DNA of 64,000 nt from Enterococcus gallinarum NBRC 100675. GTDB lineage: Bacteria > Bacillota > Bacilli > Lactobacillales > Enterococcaceae. The DNA lies in NCBI RefSeq assembly GCF_001544275.1, contig NZ_BCQE01000018.1, positions 1-64,000 on the forward strand, given 5' to 3'. The notes below the pieces were generated by a model that was given only the letters and a program-made list of their open reading frames with translations, was not told where the DNA came from and searched no databases. Positions within the stretch are counted from its first letter, which is position 1, and every line of letters starts with the position of its first letter. This document shows positions 1-7,918 of the stretch, piece by piece. The position numbers and the translations under genes were made by a program.

Positions 1-188
1 TTTTAATCGCTGGTTTTTCATCCACTTTTGGCGTGGTAGTCACTTCAGGTTTTGATTCCACTTTTGGTGTCGTCGTGATCGCTGGTTTGGCTTCTACTTT
101 AGGGGTTGTCGTTGGCTTCGGTTTAGTTGGAGAAGTTGGTTTCGTTACTAGCTTAGCCAAGATTAGTTCTTTTTTTAGAAATATCTAA
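1..188 (-). pseudogene. orphan LysM-toxin cassette, 5' silent part (runs off window)
   Basis: The minus strand is open from a TAA at 189-191 to the window edge and has no ATG. Its translation repeats two separate parts of the 2970-6017 toxin: the Lys/Pro linker before LysM1 (VTKPTSPxKPKPTTTPK) is joined directly to the VEAKPAITTTPKVESK repeats after LysM5, so all five LysM domains are missing. The nucleotide sequence is nearly the same as 3470-3600 and 4500-4560. The C-terminal toxin domain would lie to the left of the window. It sits downstream of a minus-strand terminator, so it is probably not read from the main toxin promoter. I infer a silent cassette that could replace the toxin tip by homologous recombination. 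Confidence 0.75.
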
Positions 189-206
189 TTACTTTTTTTG
201 ATCCCG

Positions 207-244
207 AAAAAACGATATCAGTGATTGTTTCCTCACCAATATCG
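207..244 (-). terminator. rho-independent terminator of the immunity operon
   Basis: On the minus strand a stem CGATAT/ATATCG extended by GTGA/TCAC is followed by TTTTTT. It separates the immunity array from the orphan cassette at 1-188. Confidence 0.65.
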
Positions 245-264
245 TTTCGACAATTTCAAATTTC

Positions 265-352
265 CTATTCGATATTATTGTGTCCTAATAAATATTCGAA
301 AAGACTGGAAAACTCTATTAAATTTTTCTTCAATCTAACTACAGCTAGTTTT
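265..352 (-). pseudogene. possible remnant of a small immunity gene
   Basis: A 27-codon open stretch (KLAVVRLKKNLIEFSSLFEY...) ends in TAG just before the terminator and has no start codon. It lies between the cassette-end repeat and the orphan cassette. The family is not recognised; it may be chance coding potential. Confidence 0.25.
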
Positions 353-377
353 TGTTATCTCCTAGTCACTTAATAAT

Positions 378-444
378 TGAGTTCGAGCTTACTATTCAAG
401 ACTTTATTACTTGATCACCAATCTTGTGATAAAGTACCTTTTTT
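378..444. repeat. cassette-end repeat, copy A
   Basis: This 67-bp copy matches 2562-2629 at both ends (TGAGTTC..GCTTACTATTCAAG and A.AGTACCTTTTTT) and diverges in the middle. Its core forms a 10-bp stem (ACTTTATTAC/GTGATAAAGT). It begins 7 nt after the stop of the DUF1871-like gene, just as copy B begins right after the stop of the 2634-2966 immunity gene. Confidence 0.65.
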
Positions 445-451
445 ATTTTAT

Positions 452-697
452 CTATTCTATATTTAATAGTTTTTCAGCTATATTAGACTCATTATCTCTA
501 AAAAACATATCTTTTCCAAATGATTCTACAAAAATCATCTTTAATGAATTAGCTAATTTTTCTTTATCTAGTGATGATTTATCTTTTAAAATATTAACAA
601 TCTTTTTAATTTCTTGACTATATTCATCTTTAGGTGCCATAGGAAATAATTCAATTGGATCCCACTCATTGATTATCTTCTCAACTTTGTCATACAT
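452..697 (-). CDS. DUF1871-like protein, probable immunity protein
   Basis: This 81-aa protein has the INEWDP(I)xLF..APKDEY pattern that I associate with the DUF1871 family (YugE-like), whose members occur as orphan or immunity-type genes. It has no signal peptide or membrane segment, so it should be cytosolic. It lies in an array of toxin fragments and immunity genes and is followed directly by cassette-end repeat A. Together these suggest an immunity protein kept after its toxin partner was lost. No partner toxin fragment is visible immediately upstream. Family assignment is by pattern memory; the immunity role is inferred from context. Confidence 0.6.
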   Translation of the reverse strand: MYDKVEKIINEWDPIELFPMAPKDEYSQEIKKIVNILKDKSSLDKEKLANSLKMIFVESFGKDMFFRDNESNIAEKLLNIE

Positions 698-762
698 ATT
701 TTTTCTACTTTCTAAACAATTTTGCGGCTATATCAATTATTTCTTTTTTATTTAAATAGGGT

Positions 763-1231
763 TTGTCCCGTGTTGTATACTCGCTTCAATTTTTTTCCAC
801 TCAGTTGTTGAAAATCCTAAAACTGTGCTCCTACTATCTTATCATTATTGTCTATAAAAAAATTGCCTATTCACATATTTTTATTGCAGTCTTGATATTC
901 TCTTTACCTAGCACAAAATACAATGTCTTATCTGACTTAAAGATTTGAAAATTTTGTTTATTACATATTAGCTTTTTCTCAGAAATTATATTTGTATCTA
1001 TAACTGGGACATCTTCAACAATAATTGGAGTGTGAATTTCCTTATCTTCGATATCATTCATACTAGTTAATGTAATATCTACTATTTTTTAGTCTTTGAG
1101 TTAATAGATATTTTTATAAAAGAGTTCTTATCATTGAGAAGTTGATAATACAAAATCTCCCCCCATATTAAATTATTTTTCGGAAACTTAGTAGATACAG
1201 GAATATAATAATCAACCTCATATCAGGTAAA
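763..1231 (-). pseudogene. decayed paralogue of the 1259-1771 immunity gene
   Basis: The translated pieces align along the 170-aa neighbour: EVDYYIPV matches IEIDYYVPI, TSMNDIED matches TSINDIEK, KTLYFVLGKENI matches KKLYFKLNEEKI, and TVLGFSTTEWKKIEASI matches the C-terminus. The first about 16 residues, including the start, are missing. The frame breaks at an A6 run (1085-1090) and again near 860-870. It is therefore a tandem duplicate of the same immunity family that has lost function. Confidence 0.7.
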
Positions 1232-1258
1232 ATCCTACCTTTTTTAGTTAAAAATAAT

Positions 1259-1771
1259 TCAAGCGTTAGAATTTATACTTTTATTAAGTTCTACCCATTC
1301 ATTATCTGAAAAGTTAGAGAACTCTAGACCAATAATTTCACTATTTTCATTTAGAAATAAAGATACATGGTTAGACATCTTTACGATAGAATCTATCTTT
1401 TCTTCATTCAATTTAAAATATAGTTTTTTTTGTTCTCTAACTATTTTCAAACCAGATTCTATAGTTATAATTGAATTTTCACCAAAAATATCTGTTTCGA
1501 CTATTGGATTTTTTTTTACATACTCTCCAATAAAACAACTAGATTTTTCAATATCATTAATGGATGTGAATACTATTTCTACAATTTTCTGTGTAACACA
1601 ATTAATTTTAATTTCAATAAATGATTCATGTTCATTGACGAATCTATAATAATAAAATTCTCCCAAACTATACTTATCATCATTTTCTGAAAATGTTACT
1701 GTGATCGGTACATAATAATCAATTTCTATATCATCTTTGACTAGTTTATCTTCATAACTTTTAATTTTCAT
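1259..1771 (-). CDS. probable immunity protein, family not recognised
   Basis: This 170-aa, acidic, soluble protein is rich in Asp, Glu, Asn and Ile and has no signal peptide or transmembrane segment. It starts 18 nt after the stop of a toxin-tip fragment (1790-2020), with the Shine-Dalgarno sequence AAAGGGG 7 nt before the ATG. A decayed paralogue follows immediately (763-1231). The order toxin fragment, then small acidic gene, then duplicate immunity gene is typical of polymorphic-toxin loci. I infer that it neutralises the toxin family represented by the 1790-2020 fragment and possibly related toxins from other strains. I cannot name its Pfam family. Confidence 0.65.
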   Translation of the reverse strand: MKIKSYEDKLVKDDIEIDYYVPITVTFSENDDKYSLGEFYYYRFVNEHESFIEIKINCVTQKIVEIVFTSINDIEKSSCFIGEYVKKNPIVETDIFGENSIITIESGLKIVREQKKLYFKLNEEKIDSIVKMSNHVSLFLNENSEIIGLEFSNFSDNEWVELNKSINSNA

Positions 1772-1789
1772 AATTTACCCCTTTCATAA

Positions 1790-2020
1790 TTAAGGTAGAT
1801 ACATAGCATGCTTAATAACTGGTAATTGTCCTAGTTCTCTAGCTGGGCTAAATATTAATTCCCAATTACCTATTATTCTTTTAGTATCAAATTTTATTCC
1901 TGTAGAAGTAGCTTGTTCTACAGCACCTTGAAAACTCCTTAACAATTGTTGTTCGGTAAATTTTTGACCATGAGATAGATTTCGAATTGAGTATTCTACC
2001 ATATGCTTGGTTCCATACAT
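1790..2020 (-). pseudogene. C-terminal toxin-domain fragment
   Basis: This 76-codon ORF reads like the last part of a secreted-toxin tip: a helical start (QQLLRSFQGAVEQA) and a compact basic end (KRIIGNWELIFSPARELG..HAMYLP). It has no linker, secretion region or Shine-Dalgarno sequence, and its first ATG lies in AT-rich sequence. It is followed at once by its presumed immunity gene (1259-1771). It is probably the leftover of a displaced toxin C-terminus. The enzymatic class is not recognised. Confidence 0.55.
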
Positions 2021-2129
2021 AAAATAAAGATAAAAAAATCAAAATGGATGCTCATTTACAATTTCTATTTTAAGAATTTTACTAATAATCATTATCAATC
2101 TAGTATTAAATTGCCTTTTTTAATATGGT

Positions 2130-2402
2130 TTACGTTAGTTCTTTTAAAACACGAGATACTTCATCTTTAATTTGCTTTTCATTATATTATACATTAGGTA
2201 ATTTTAAATCTTCTACATTATCAGAAAATCTAACTGACATATCAGAAATATTACCTAAAAGTATATATTCTTTTTTCGATAATTCATCATAATCTATTTC
2301 TAAATCAAAAACTTTCATAAACTGATTTGTAAAATTATTAGTTTCTATTTCCCCTTGGTTTAGACCATTTAATAAATAATATAGTTACTCTTTTTGTGTC
2401 AT
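2130..2402 (-). pseudogene. immunity gene with two in-frame stops
   Basis: A 91-codon frame starts at an ATG overlapping the stop of the toxin fragment (TAATG) and has a good ribosome site (GGAGG). Codon 6 is TAA and a second TAA interrupts the frame about 16 codons before the end. Apart from these stops the frame reads as a soluble acidic protein (FDLEIDYDELSKKEY, FSDNVEDLKLPNV) of the size of many small immunity proteins. It is therefore a dead immunity gene paired with the 2402-2554 toxin tip. Confidence 0.65.
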
Positions 2403-2554
2403 TATAGTTTTCCTCCAATATTATTATTGGGGGACTGCTGGTAATGGCCCCATGGTCTTCTGTCATATTTAAAGTGATAAATAATGTTTGTTGACTTATC
2501 ATAAATCACTTCAAAATTATATTTCTTACCATAATTATCTACTCTTCTAATACT
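2402..2554 (-). pseudogene. C-terminal toxin-tip fragment
   Basis: Fifty codons end at a TAA that overlaps the ATG of the next gene. The reading (FEVIYDKSTNIIYHFKYDRR then GHYQQSP) looks like the end of a compact toxin domain. An in-frame TAA lies just upstream, inside the edge of repeat B, so the fragment is cut off at the repeat. This is the junction expected if a new cassette was inserted in front of an older one. Confidence 0.55.
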
Positions 2555-2561
2555 TGATTAG

Positions 2562-2629
2562 TGAGTTCACGCTTACTATTCAAGGCTCTACTTTATCGAT
2601 TTCCATTGAGTAATAGAGTACCTTTTTTT
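2562..2629. repeat. cassette-end repeat, copy B
   Basis: This 68-bp copy begins 4 nt after the stop of the 2634-2966 immunity gene. It shares its outer parts with 378-444, while the inner stem-loop differs. It marks the join between the current toxin-immunity pair and the older fragments. Confidence 0.65.
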
Positions 2630-2633
2630 ATTA

Positions 2634-2966
2634 TTATCCTATATAAAGCTTTATGTTTTTATTTTCAAAGGCTTTCGGCAATGTTTCTAAAATATAGTTT
2701 ATTCTTTTTTCTAAATCGATTTTTGTATCTATATCTATAACATTTTTTTTTATCCACTCTTTAACAAGTCCTAATTCTCTTAGAATTGCTGGAATATCCT
2801 CTTTCTCAATTAATATCCCTGTTTCAAAAATAGGGATCCAACTTAATTGCAATTCATTTGAAGCTTTTAGCCAATAACTCGAAAAGACTTCTTCAGTTGC
2901 AACCGGAATGAAAAATAGTTGTTCTTTCTCATTTTTTGGTTCATCTATAATAATACCGATTGACAT
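2634..2966 (-). CDS. cognate immunity protein of the LysM toxin
   Basis: This 110-aa soluble acidic protein has no signal peptide. Its ATG lies 3 nt after the toxin stop. Its Shine-Dalgarno sequence (GGAGGGAAG) is formed by the last toxin codons TTT GGA GGG AAG TAA, so toxin and immunity translation are tightly coupled. Position, size and coupling support a cytosolic antidote that binds the PD-(D/E)XK-like tip of the 2970-6017 protein. The family is not recognised; the role is inferred from context, with good support from gene order. Confidence 0.75.
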   Translation of the reverse strand: MSIGIIIDEPKNEKEQLFFIPVATEEVFSSYWLKASNELQLSWIPIFETGILIEKEDIPAILRELGLVKEWIKKNVIDIDTKIDLEKRINYILETLPKAFENKNIKLYIG

Positions 2967-2969
2967 ACT

Positions 2970-5900
2970 TTACTTCCCTCCAAATATAACTTCAAATGTA
3001 TAGTCTGGAAATTCAGACTGCAATTTTGCAATACTTTGATTTACTGCACTTTGTAACTCTGCACTATTTCCATCTAGTCTAAATACAAACTTTCTTACAC
3101 CTTTTATTTCTTCCAAAGAAGGAATAGATTGACTACCATTCACTGTCGGTCTGGTAGCTTCCGCAATATCTAAATTTTTAATTCTATTTACAGTTTTTTG
3201 ATAAATTTGTTTATCTGCAAATTGTTGTGGTGTCTGAGTTGGCAATCCAGTTCTTGGATTTACTACATCTAAACCTTTTGCAGTCTTATCTTCGTAGAAA
3301 ATTCCTTTATTCAGGTCAATTTCATCAAATTCGCCAAGAGGACTACCATTTTTGTCAATTATTTCGACTTCTTTACTTGTTTTCCCAGCCCCACTAGCTT
3401 TCTCAACCAATACTTCTGATTCAGTCTTAGGAACCGTTGTGATAACAGGTTGTTCTTCTACTTTTGGTGTTGTTGTAATTGCTGATTTCTCGTCCACCTT
3501 TGGCGTGGTAGTCACTCCATGTTTTGATTCCACTTTTGGTGTCGTGATAATCGCTGGTTTTGCTTCTACTTTTGGTGTTGTCGTGATCGCAGGTTTGGCT
3601 GGTGTAGAAACAATTGTTTGAATCGTTAAGACTTGACCCGGATGGATCGTATAATTTTTGATCTTGTTCCATTTCACTAGATCATCCATGCTCACGCCGT
3701 ATCGATTGGCGATCAACCAAACAGAATCCCCTGCTTTTACGGTATAGCTGGTTCCGCTTTTTCCTGCAGGAGTTGAATGACTCTTGGTCGCACCTTTTTT
3801 GACGACTAATACTTGGCCGGGGTGAATCAAATCACCTTTGATGCCATTCTGTTTGCGTAATTCATCGACGGTCACACCATATTTACTACTAATCAGCCAT
3901 AAAGATTCACCATAAGAGACTTTGTGGGTGACTGGATTTGTAGAAGCGGGTACTTTTGTCGTTGGTTTCCCTGATGAAACAGGCTGTTTGACTGTCAACT
4001 TTTGGCCCGGATGGATCGTATTATTCTTGATCTTATTCCACTTCACCAGATCATTCATACTGATCCCATGCATATTAGCGATCAACCAGACCGAATCTCC
4101 TGCTTTTACCGTATACGTCGTGTTAGTCGTAGGAGAAGTTTTTGGTGCTGGTTTTGATGCCGGTTTCGGTTCTTGTAAATGCATCACTTGTCCTGGATGA
4201 ATGGTATTATTTTTGATCTTATTCCATTGGACAAATTTTGAAACGGATAACCCATACTTCTCACAGATCCCCCAAACTGAGTCTCCTGCTTTTACTTTGT
4301 AAGTGGCTGGCGTACTTGATTTTGTCGCAGGTTTGGACACTGGCTTTGATGTACTTGCTGGTTGTTTGACGATGACTTGCTGGCCAGGATGGATCAGATT
4401 ATTTTTGATTTTGTTCCATTTGATGAAGTCATTCATACTGATGCCATACTTATGCGAAATAGACCAAACAGATTCTCCTGCACGTACTTGATGCATCGTA
4501 TTTTTTGGGGTCGTCGTTGGCTTCGGTTTCGCTGGAGAAGTTGGTTTCGTTACTGGCTTGGCAACAGGTTTGGCAGGTGCTTTGGGTTGGGCTTTGATCA
4601 CTGGTTTCGGACGAGTTACCGGAGGAACATAGGACGCATTTGACTTTCTTCGTGCACTTGCGGCCGCCTGTGCGCGAGCTCGAGCGGCGGCTTGTTGTTT
4701 GGCCCAATTTTGTGCTTGTTTTCTCGCTTTTGCTGCGGCTTGGGCACGAGCTCGTTGTGTGGCTTGCGCTTTGGCGCGGGCTGCTGCTTGTAGTTTAGCA
4801 CGAGAAACGGCTTTTGCGCGAGCTTGTTGTGCGGCTTGATGTCGCTTTTGTACTTGTTGTTCATGATAACGCCAACGTTCGACCATTCGTTTCTTTTCCG
4901 CACGACGTGCTTCCATCATCGTATATGTCTGATAACCTGAATAACCAATTAACCCTACCCCGATCACCGCCATCGCTCCTTTGACAAGCAATGGAATGGC
5001 TAGAGGTAACGCACGTTTTTTTCGTGATCCGCTTGCTTGACGATTTCGAGAAGCACTGATTTCAGAAATCACTTGTTCCAATGCTTGTTCATCTTTTGCC
5101 TCTAACATCCGATCGATTTCCTCATCGGTACTTGCCAGAAAGAAGGCACTAAATGCCGTTCCTTCTTCCAGTTTTTTCTCTCGTTCATTATAGTACTGCG
5201 TAAGCAGTTGTTCAAATGTCTCTAGCGACGTTTCATTTTCTAGTCGTTCAATCTCATCGGCAGTGAGAAACTTCTTCAGCTCATCAAGTTCTTCCACACC
5301 AAAAGACTCATCCAATTGATTTAACAAAAGATATTCTAAAGCATCGGTCATTTCTTTTTCATTGCTTGATTCTATGACCAAACCTAATTCCTCTTCTGTC
5401 GCATGATCAATGTATTGATCGATTGCAGCATCAAAGGCTTTTTCATCAAACGCGACCACCGATTCCTCTTCTGGCTGATTTGAAGAAACCGCAGAAAGAT
5501 CTCGGCGGCTTCGCCGTGAAACAACTGCTCCTTCATTTGAAGAGACTGGTTCAGCTATTTTTTCACTAGGTTCCTCAATACTTGAAAAGGTATGTTCACC
5601 GAATGATTCAGAAGATCGTGTTCCTCCAAAATCAATCGTTGATGAATCAATTGCTTCCTTCGTTTCTTCTTCATGAGAAATCGTTTGTTCCTGAGGATCC
5701 GAAGACTCTTCGATAAACTCATCGACTTCTTCTGGCGCAGTTTCTTCGCTAGACTGGGTAAGATCACTTGATTCATCTGAACTGCTCGATACCGTCGTTT
5801 GAGTAGTTTCTGTTTTCTGTACTTCAACCTTTTCAGTTTGTCCATCCGATGCATCGTCCGAGCGTTCTGTAAGCTTCTCTTCCCCCTCACTATCAGATGC

Positions 5901-6017
5901 GCTCGTTTCTTGTATCGCCACCGAATCGGCCACTGCAACCATACTTGGCACAAAAGTGGAAGATGTTACCAACCATATACTTATACATACCCCAAATCGT
6001 AACACTTTTTTCAACAT
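2970..6017 (-). CDS. secreted five-LysM polymorphic toxin with nuclease-like C-terminus
   Basis: The protein has 1015 aa. In order it shows: a signal peptide (about 1-31), a Ser/Glu/Thr-rich acidic region to about 165, an SRRSRR patch near 169, an acidic helical region, a hydrophobic segment (about 340-362, LAIPLLVKGAMAVIGVGLIG), an Ala/Gln/Arg-rich helix (about 373-459), a Lys/Pro linker, five LysM domains (about 506-800, each with WNKIKNN-like cores and HPGQ), TTTPK repeats (about 803-866) and a C-terminal domain (about 880-1015). That tip contains GEFDEIDL then FYEDKTAKG, which fits the D...ExK core of PD-(D/E)XK nucleases, and NPRTGLPTQTPQQFADKQ, known to me from contact-dependent toxin tips. 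LysM should hold it on peptidoglycan. I infer an interbacterial toxin encoded next to the conjugation operon. Confidence 0.8.
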   Translation of the reverse strand: MLKKVLRFGVCISIWLVTSSTFVPSMVAVADSVAIQETSASDSEGEEKLTERSDDASDGQTEKVEVQKTETTQTTVSSSSDESSDLTQSSEETAPEEVDEFIEESSDPQEQTISHEEETKEAIDSSTIDFGGTRSSESFGEHTFSSIEEPSEKIAEPVSSNEGAVVSRRSRRDLSAVSSNQPEEESVVAFDEKAFDAAIDQYIDHATEEELGLVIESSNEKEMTDALEYLLLNQLDESFGVEELDELKKFLTADEIERLENETSLETFEQLLTQYYNEREKKLEEGTAFSAFFLASTDEEIDRMLEAKDEQALEQVISEISASRNRQASGSRKKRALPLAIPLLVKGAMAVIGVGLIGYSGYQTYTMMEARRAEKKRMVERWRYHEQQVQKRHQAAQQARAKAVSRAKLQAAARAKAQATQRARAQAAAKARKQAQNWAKQQAAARARAQAAASARRKSNASYVPPVTRPKPVIKAQPKAPAKPVAKPVTKPTSPAKPKPTTTPKNTMHQVRAGESVWSISHKYGISMNDFIKWNKIKNNLIHPGQQVIVKQPASTSKPVSKPATKSSTPATYKVKAGDSVWGICEKYGLSVSKFVQWNKIKNNTIHPGQVMHLQEPKPASKPAPKTSPTTNTTYTVKAGDSVWLIANMHGISMNDLVKWNKIKNNTIHPGQKLTVKQPVSSGKPTTKVPASTNPVTHKVSYGESLWLISSKYGVTVDELRKQNGIKGDLIHPGQVLVVKKGATKSHSTPAGKSGTSYTVKAGDSVWLIANRYGVSMDDLVKWNKIKNYTIHPGQVLTIQTIVSTPAKPAITTTPKVEAKPAIITTPKVESKHGVTTTPKVDEKSAITTTPKVEEQPVITTVPKTESEVLVEKASGAGKTSKEVEIIDKNGSPLGEFDEIDLNKGIFYEDKTAKGLDVVNPRTGLPTQTPQQFADKQIYQKTVNRIKNLDIAEATRPTVNGSQSIPSLEEIKGVRKFVFRLDGNSAELQSAVNQSIAKLQSEFPDYTFEVIFGGK

Positions 6018-6061
6018 ATTTTTCTTCCTTTCTTCATTTACACCTAATTAAAATAACGATC

Positions 6062-6089
6062 ATTATCATACTGAAAATTGTAGAAACAA
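6062..6089 (-). promoter_or_regulatory. candidate promoter of the toxin operon
   Basis: On the minus strand TTGTTT is followed 16 nt later by GATAAT, 45 nt before the toxin ATG. A dyad ATCATCATT-TTT-AATGATGAT lies about 30 bp upstream of the -35 box (near 6117-6136) and could be an operator. Confidence 0.45.
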
Positions 6090-6262
6090 ATTTAAATAGG
6101 TGTTTAAAGAAATAATATCATCATTTTTAATGATGATAAATAACAGGGAAGAAAAAAATGACCTTTCATTTTTGTAATATGATCAAGCAACTATAAAGAT
6201 GGAACAAAATAAATAAACCGATAAAAGTAGAACAGATATTCCCAAGACATGTCTGATTTCCG

Positions 6263-6727
6263 TCATTCCGTTTTCTCATTTCTCTCATTTAATGTCATGG
6301 ACACTTGAATATTTTTTAACTTCTGAATATGGGTTAACATCGATCTATTGGCTTTTACAACTACGTGTACGACACCTTTAGCTTTTCCTAGAATCAATTC
6401 TTTCTCTCTTTTCAATGGCTTTTTATCAGGCCCTACATATTCATGATTCGCTTTATCTATAAACCGAATCGTTAGCACATACGGCTTTTCCGGATCCGCA
6501 TATTCAAATGAAAGATCTCCTTGATAGAGCTCGTTTTCCGAAGGAATTGTCTCAGGTTTCTTTGTATCAAGAACTTCCGTCTCAAAAAATAATTCAGGAT
6601 GAACGACAGCTTCAACACTTGTCTCCGTTTCAGACCTATTTTCTTTTTCCGAAAACGAATTTTTTATGAGTATTCCGCTACCTATAACAATGAGACAAAC
6701 CAGCGCTATCTTAAAAAACTTTTTCAT
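6263..6727 (-). CDS. membrane-anchored protein of unknown function
   Basis: I place the start at 6727 (MKKFFKIAL), which has GGAGGGAGA upstream; an in-frame ATG at 6781 lacks a ribosome site. The product has 154 aa: one N-terminal membrane anchor or uncleaved signal (about 6-24, ALVCLIVIGSGILI) and a hydrophilic, probably extracellular part ending in a mixed alpha/beta region. It lies between the conjugation operon and the toxin operon, outside the tra terminator. It is not recognised; it could be an accessory of transfer or of toxin release. Confidence 0.6.
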   Translation of the reverse strand: MKKFFKIALVCLIVIGSGILIKNSFSEKENRSETETSVEAVVHPELFFETEVLDTKKPETIPSENELYQGDLSFEYADPEKPYVLTIRFIDKANHEYVGPDKKPLKREKELILGKAKGVVHVVVKANRSMLTHIQKLKNIQVSMTLNERNEKTE

Positions 6728-6779
6728 CAAATGATTCTCCCTCCAATTAGTTAGTAAAAACAAATAGTAATCTAAGAAC

Positions 6780-6803
6780 AAAAATAACCCGCTTTAGCGG
6801 GCT
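6780..6803 (-). terminator. hairpin upstream of the 154-aa gene
   Basis: CCCGCTTTAGCGGG is followed on the minus strand by TTATTTTT. It lies in the leader of 6263-6727, so it may act as an attenuator or a second tra-operon terminator. Confidence 0.5.
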
Positions 6804-6913
6804 TAGATACAGTCTAAAAATTAGTATAGCAAGTAATTACACACTCATACTCTGCATATTTTTTATATATTTCAAATGACCAATAGTAAAGTAGACTAAA
6901 ACTATTTCATTGA

Positions 6914-6943
6914 CAAAAAAGCGATTCAAGAAACGAATCGCTT
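6914..6943 (-). terminator. terminator of the conjugation operon
   Basis: The stem AAGCGATTC/GAATCGCTT, followed by TTTTTT on the minus strand, begins at the stop codon of the last tra-like gene. Confidence 0.75.
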
Positions 6944-7913
6944 ACCAAGAAAACTCTTCTATTTTAGGCTGAGAAACGACTAGAACTTGGCCCTCCTTTA
7001 TTTCCACAGAAAAAGCAATTTTTTTCAACTGAGTGGTTTGTTCTTCTTGTATCGTCAAGAGATAACTCACCTTGGTTTGTTTTTTCTCTTGTCTGATTTT
7101 GTACAAAAATAAACTATTCAACTTTCCTGATGGACGATCCCAATTTTCCATCGATATTCCAACAAATTTTTTCAATCCTTCTTTGTATTGAACTTCTCCT
7201 ACTTCACTAAAATAGCTTGCAAGGAAAAAACGACTGGTAGTATCGATCGTTGGTTGTTTTTCTATTATTGCCAGTTGATTTTTCGCATAATTATAGGATA
7301 CTTCTACACGATTGGTTAGTGTTCCCTGTTTCCAAAAAAGAAAGCTATTCATCATAAATAAAAAAATCAAAAAGCCATATAAGATAACATTGCTTTTCTT
7401 TTTTGTTTTGACAGGTGTTGCATCCATCTGTATTTCAGAAGGCATCGATATGGCAAAGGATTGTTCTTTTTTTATTCTTCGTTGCAGTTTTTCTTCCAGA
7501 ACCGCAGGTTCTTGTTCCAACAAAGTAGATGTTTCAGATATTTCTTGTCTTTCTTGCACACTTGATTGAGGCTCTTCTGATTCTTGGACTTCTTGCTGAG
7601 AAATCGATTGTTTCGTTCTTTCTCCTCGATTTTCAGCCAAATAACGTAAAATTTCTGGTTGAGAAACCCTTGCTAACAAAATCTCTAGAACATCTGTCCC
7701 ATCTCGATTGGTACTCAAAGCAATTGAACCTTTTTTTGTTTCTTCCTCGTAAATACTAATCCTTGCTTTAACCGGTATTCCTTTTGTTGTTTGTTCTTCT
7801 AAATACTTAGAGAACTGTTTCAATTCATCGATGGATATCTTTTCACGAGAGATTTTTTCCTGGTCTTGTTTTGGTTCTAATAATAATAACGTAAAATAAA
7901 ACATGCCCTTCAC
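6942..7913 (-). CDS. VirB8/TcpC-like transfer protein (TrsM position)
   Basis: The protein has 323 aa: a soluble N-terminal part of about 170 residues with a Glu/Gln-rich linker, one membrane segment (about 177-195, NVILYGFLIFLFMMNSFLFW) and an outside domain of about 125 residues with the helix-then-sheet pattern of NTF2-like VirB8/TcpC domains (YFSEVGEVQYKEGLKKFVG, KVSYLLTIQ). It is the last gene of the conjugation operon, the position of TrsM/TraM in pSK41-type systems. It should sit in the membrane as a channel scaffold. The VirB8 class is inferred from topology and order, not from a search. Confidence 0.6.
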   Translation of the reverse strand: MKGMFYFTLLLLEPKQDQEKISREKISIDELKQFSKYLEEQTTKGIPVKARISIYEEETKKGSIALSTNRDGTDVLEILLARVSQPEILRYLAENRGERTKQSISQQEVQESEEPQSSVQERQEISETSTLLEQEPAVLEEKLQRRIKKEQSFAISMPSEIQMDATPVKTKKKSNVILYGFLIFLFMMNSFLFWKQGTLTNRVEVSYNYAKNQLAIIEKQPTIDTTSRFFLASYFSEVGEVQYKEGLKKFVGISMENWDRPSGKLNSLFLYKIRQEKKQTKVSYLLTIQEEQTTQLKKIAFSVEIKEGQVLVVSQPKIEEFSW

Positions 7914-7918
7914 CTTTC

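Noticed and set aside
378-444. Repeat A as a terminator of the immunity operon
   Set aside because: Its T-run lies on the plus strand, opposite to the direction of the genes; the minus-strand terminator is at 207-244.
3352-4903. Several open frames on both strands over the LysM and Ala/Gln/Arg regions of the toxin gene
   Set aside because: They mirror the repetitive codon pattern of the real minus-strand gene and have no ribosome sites or families.
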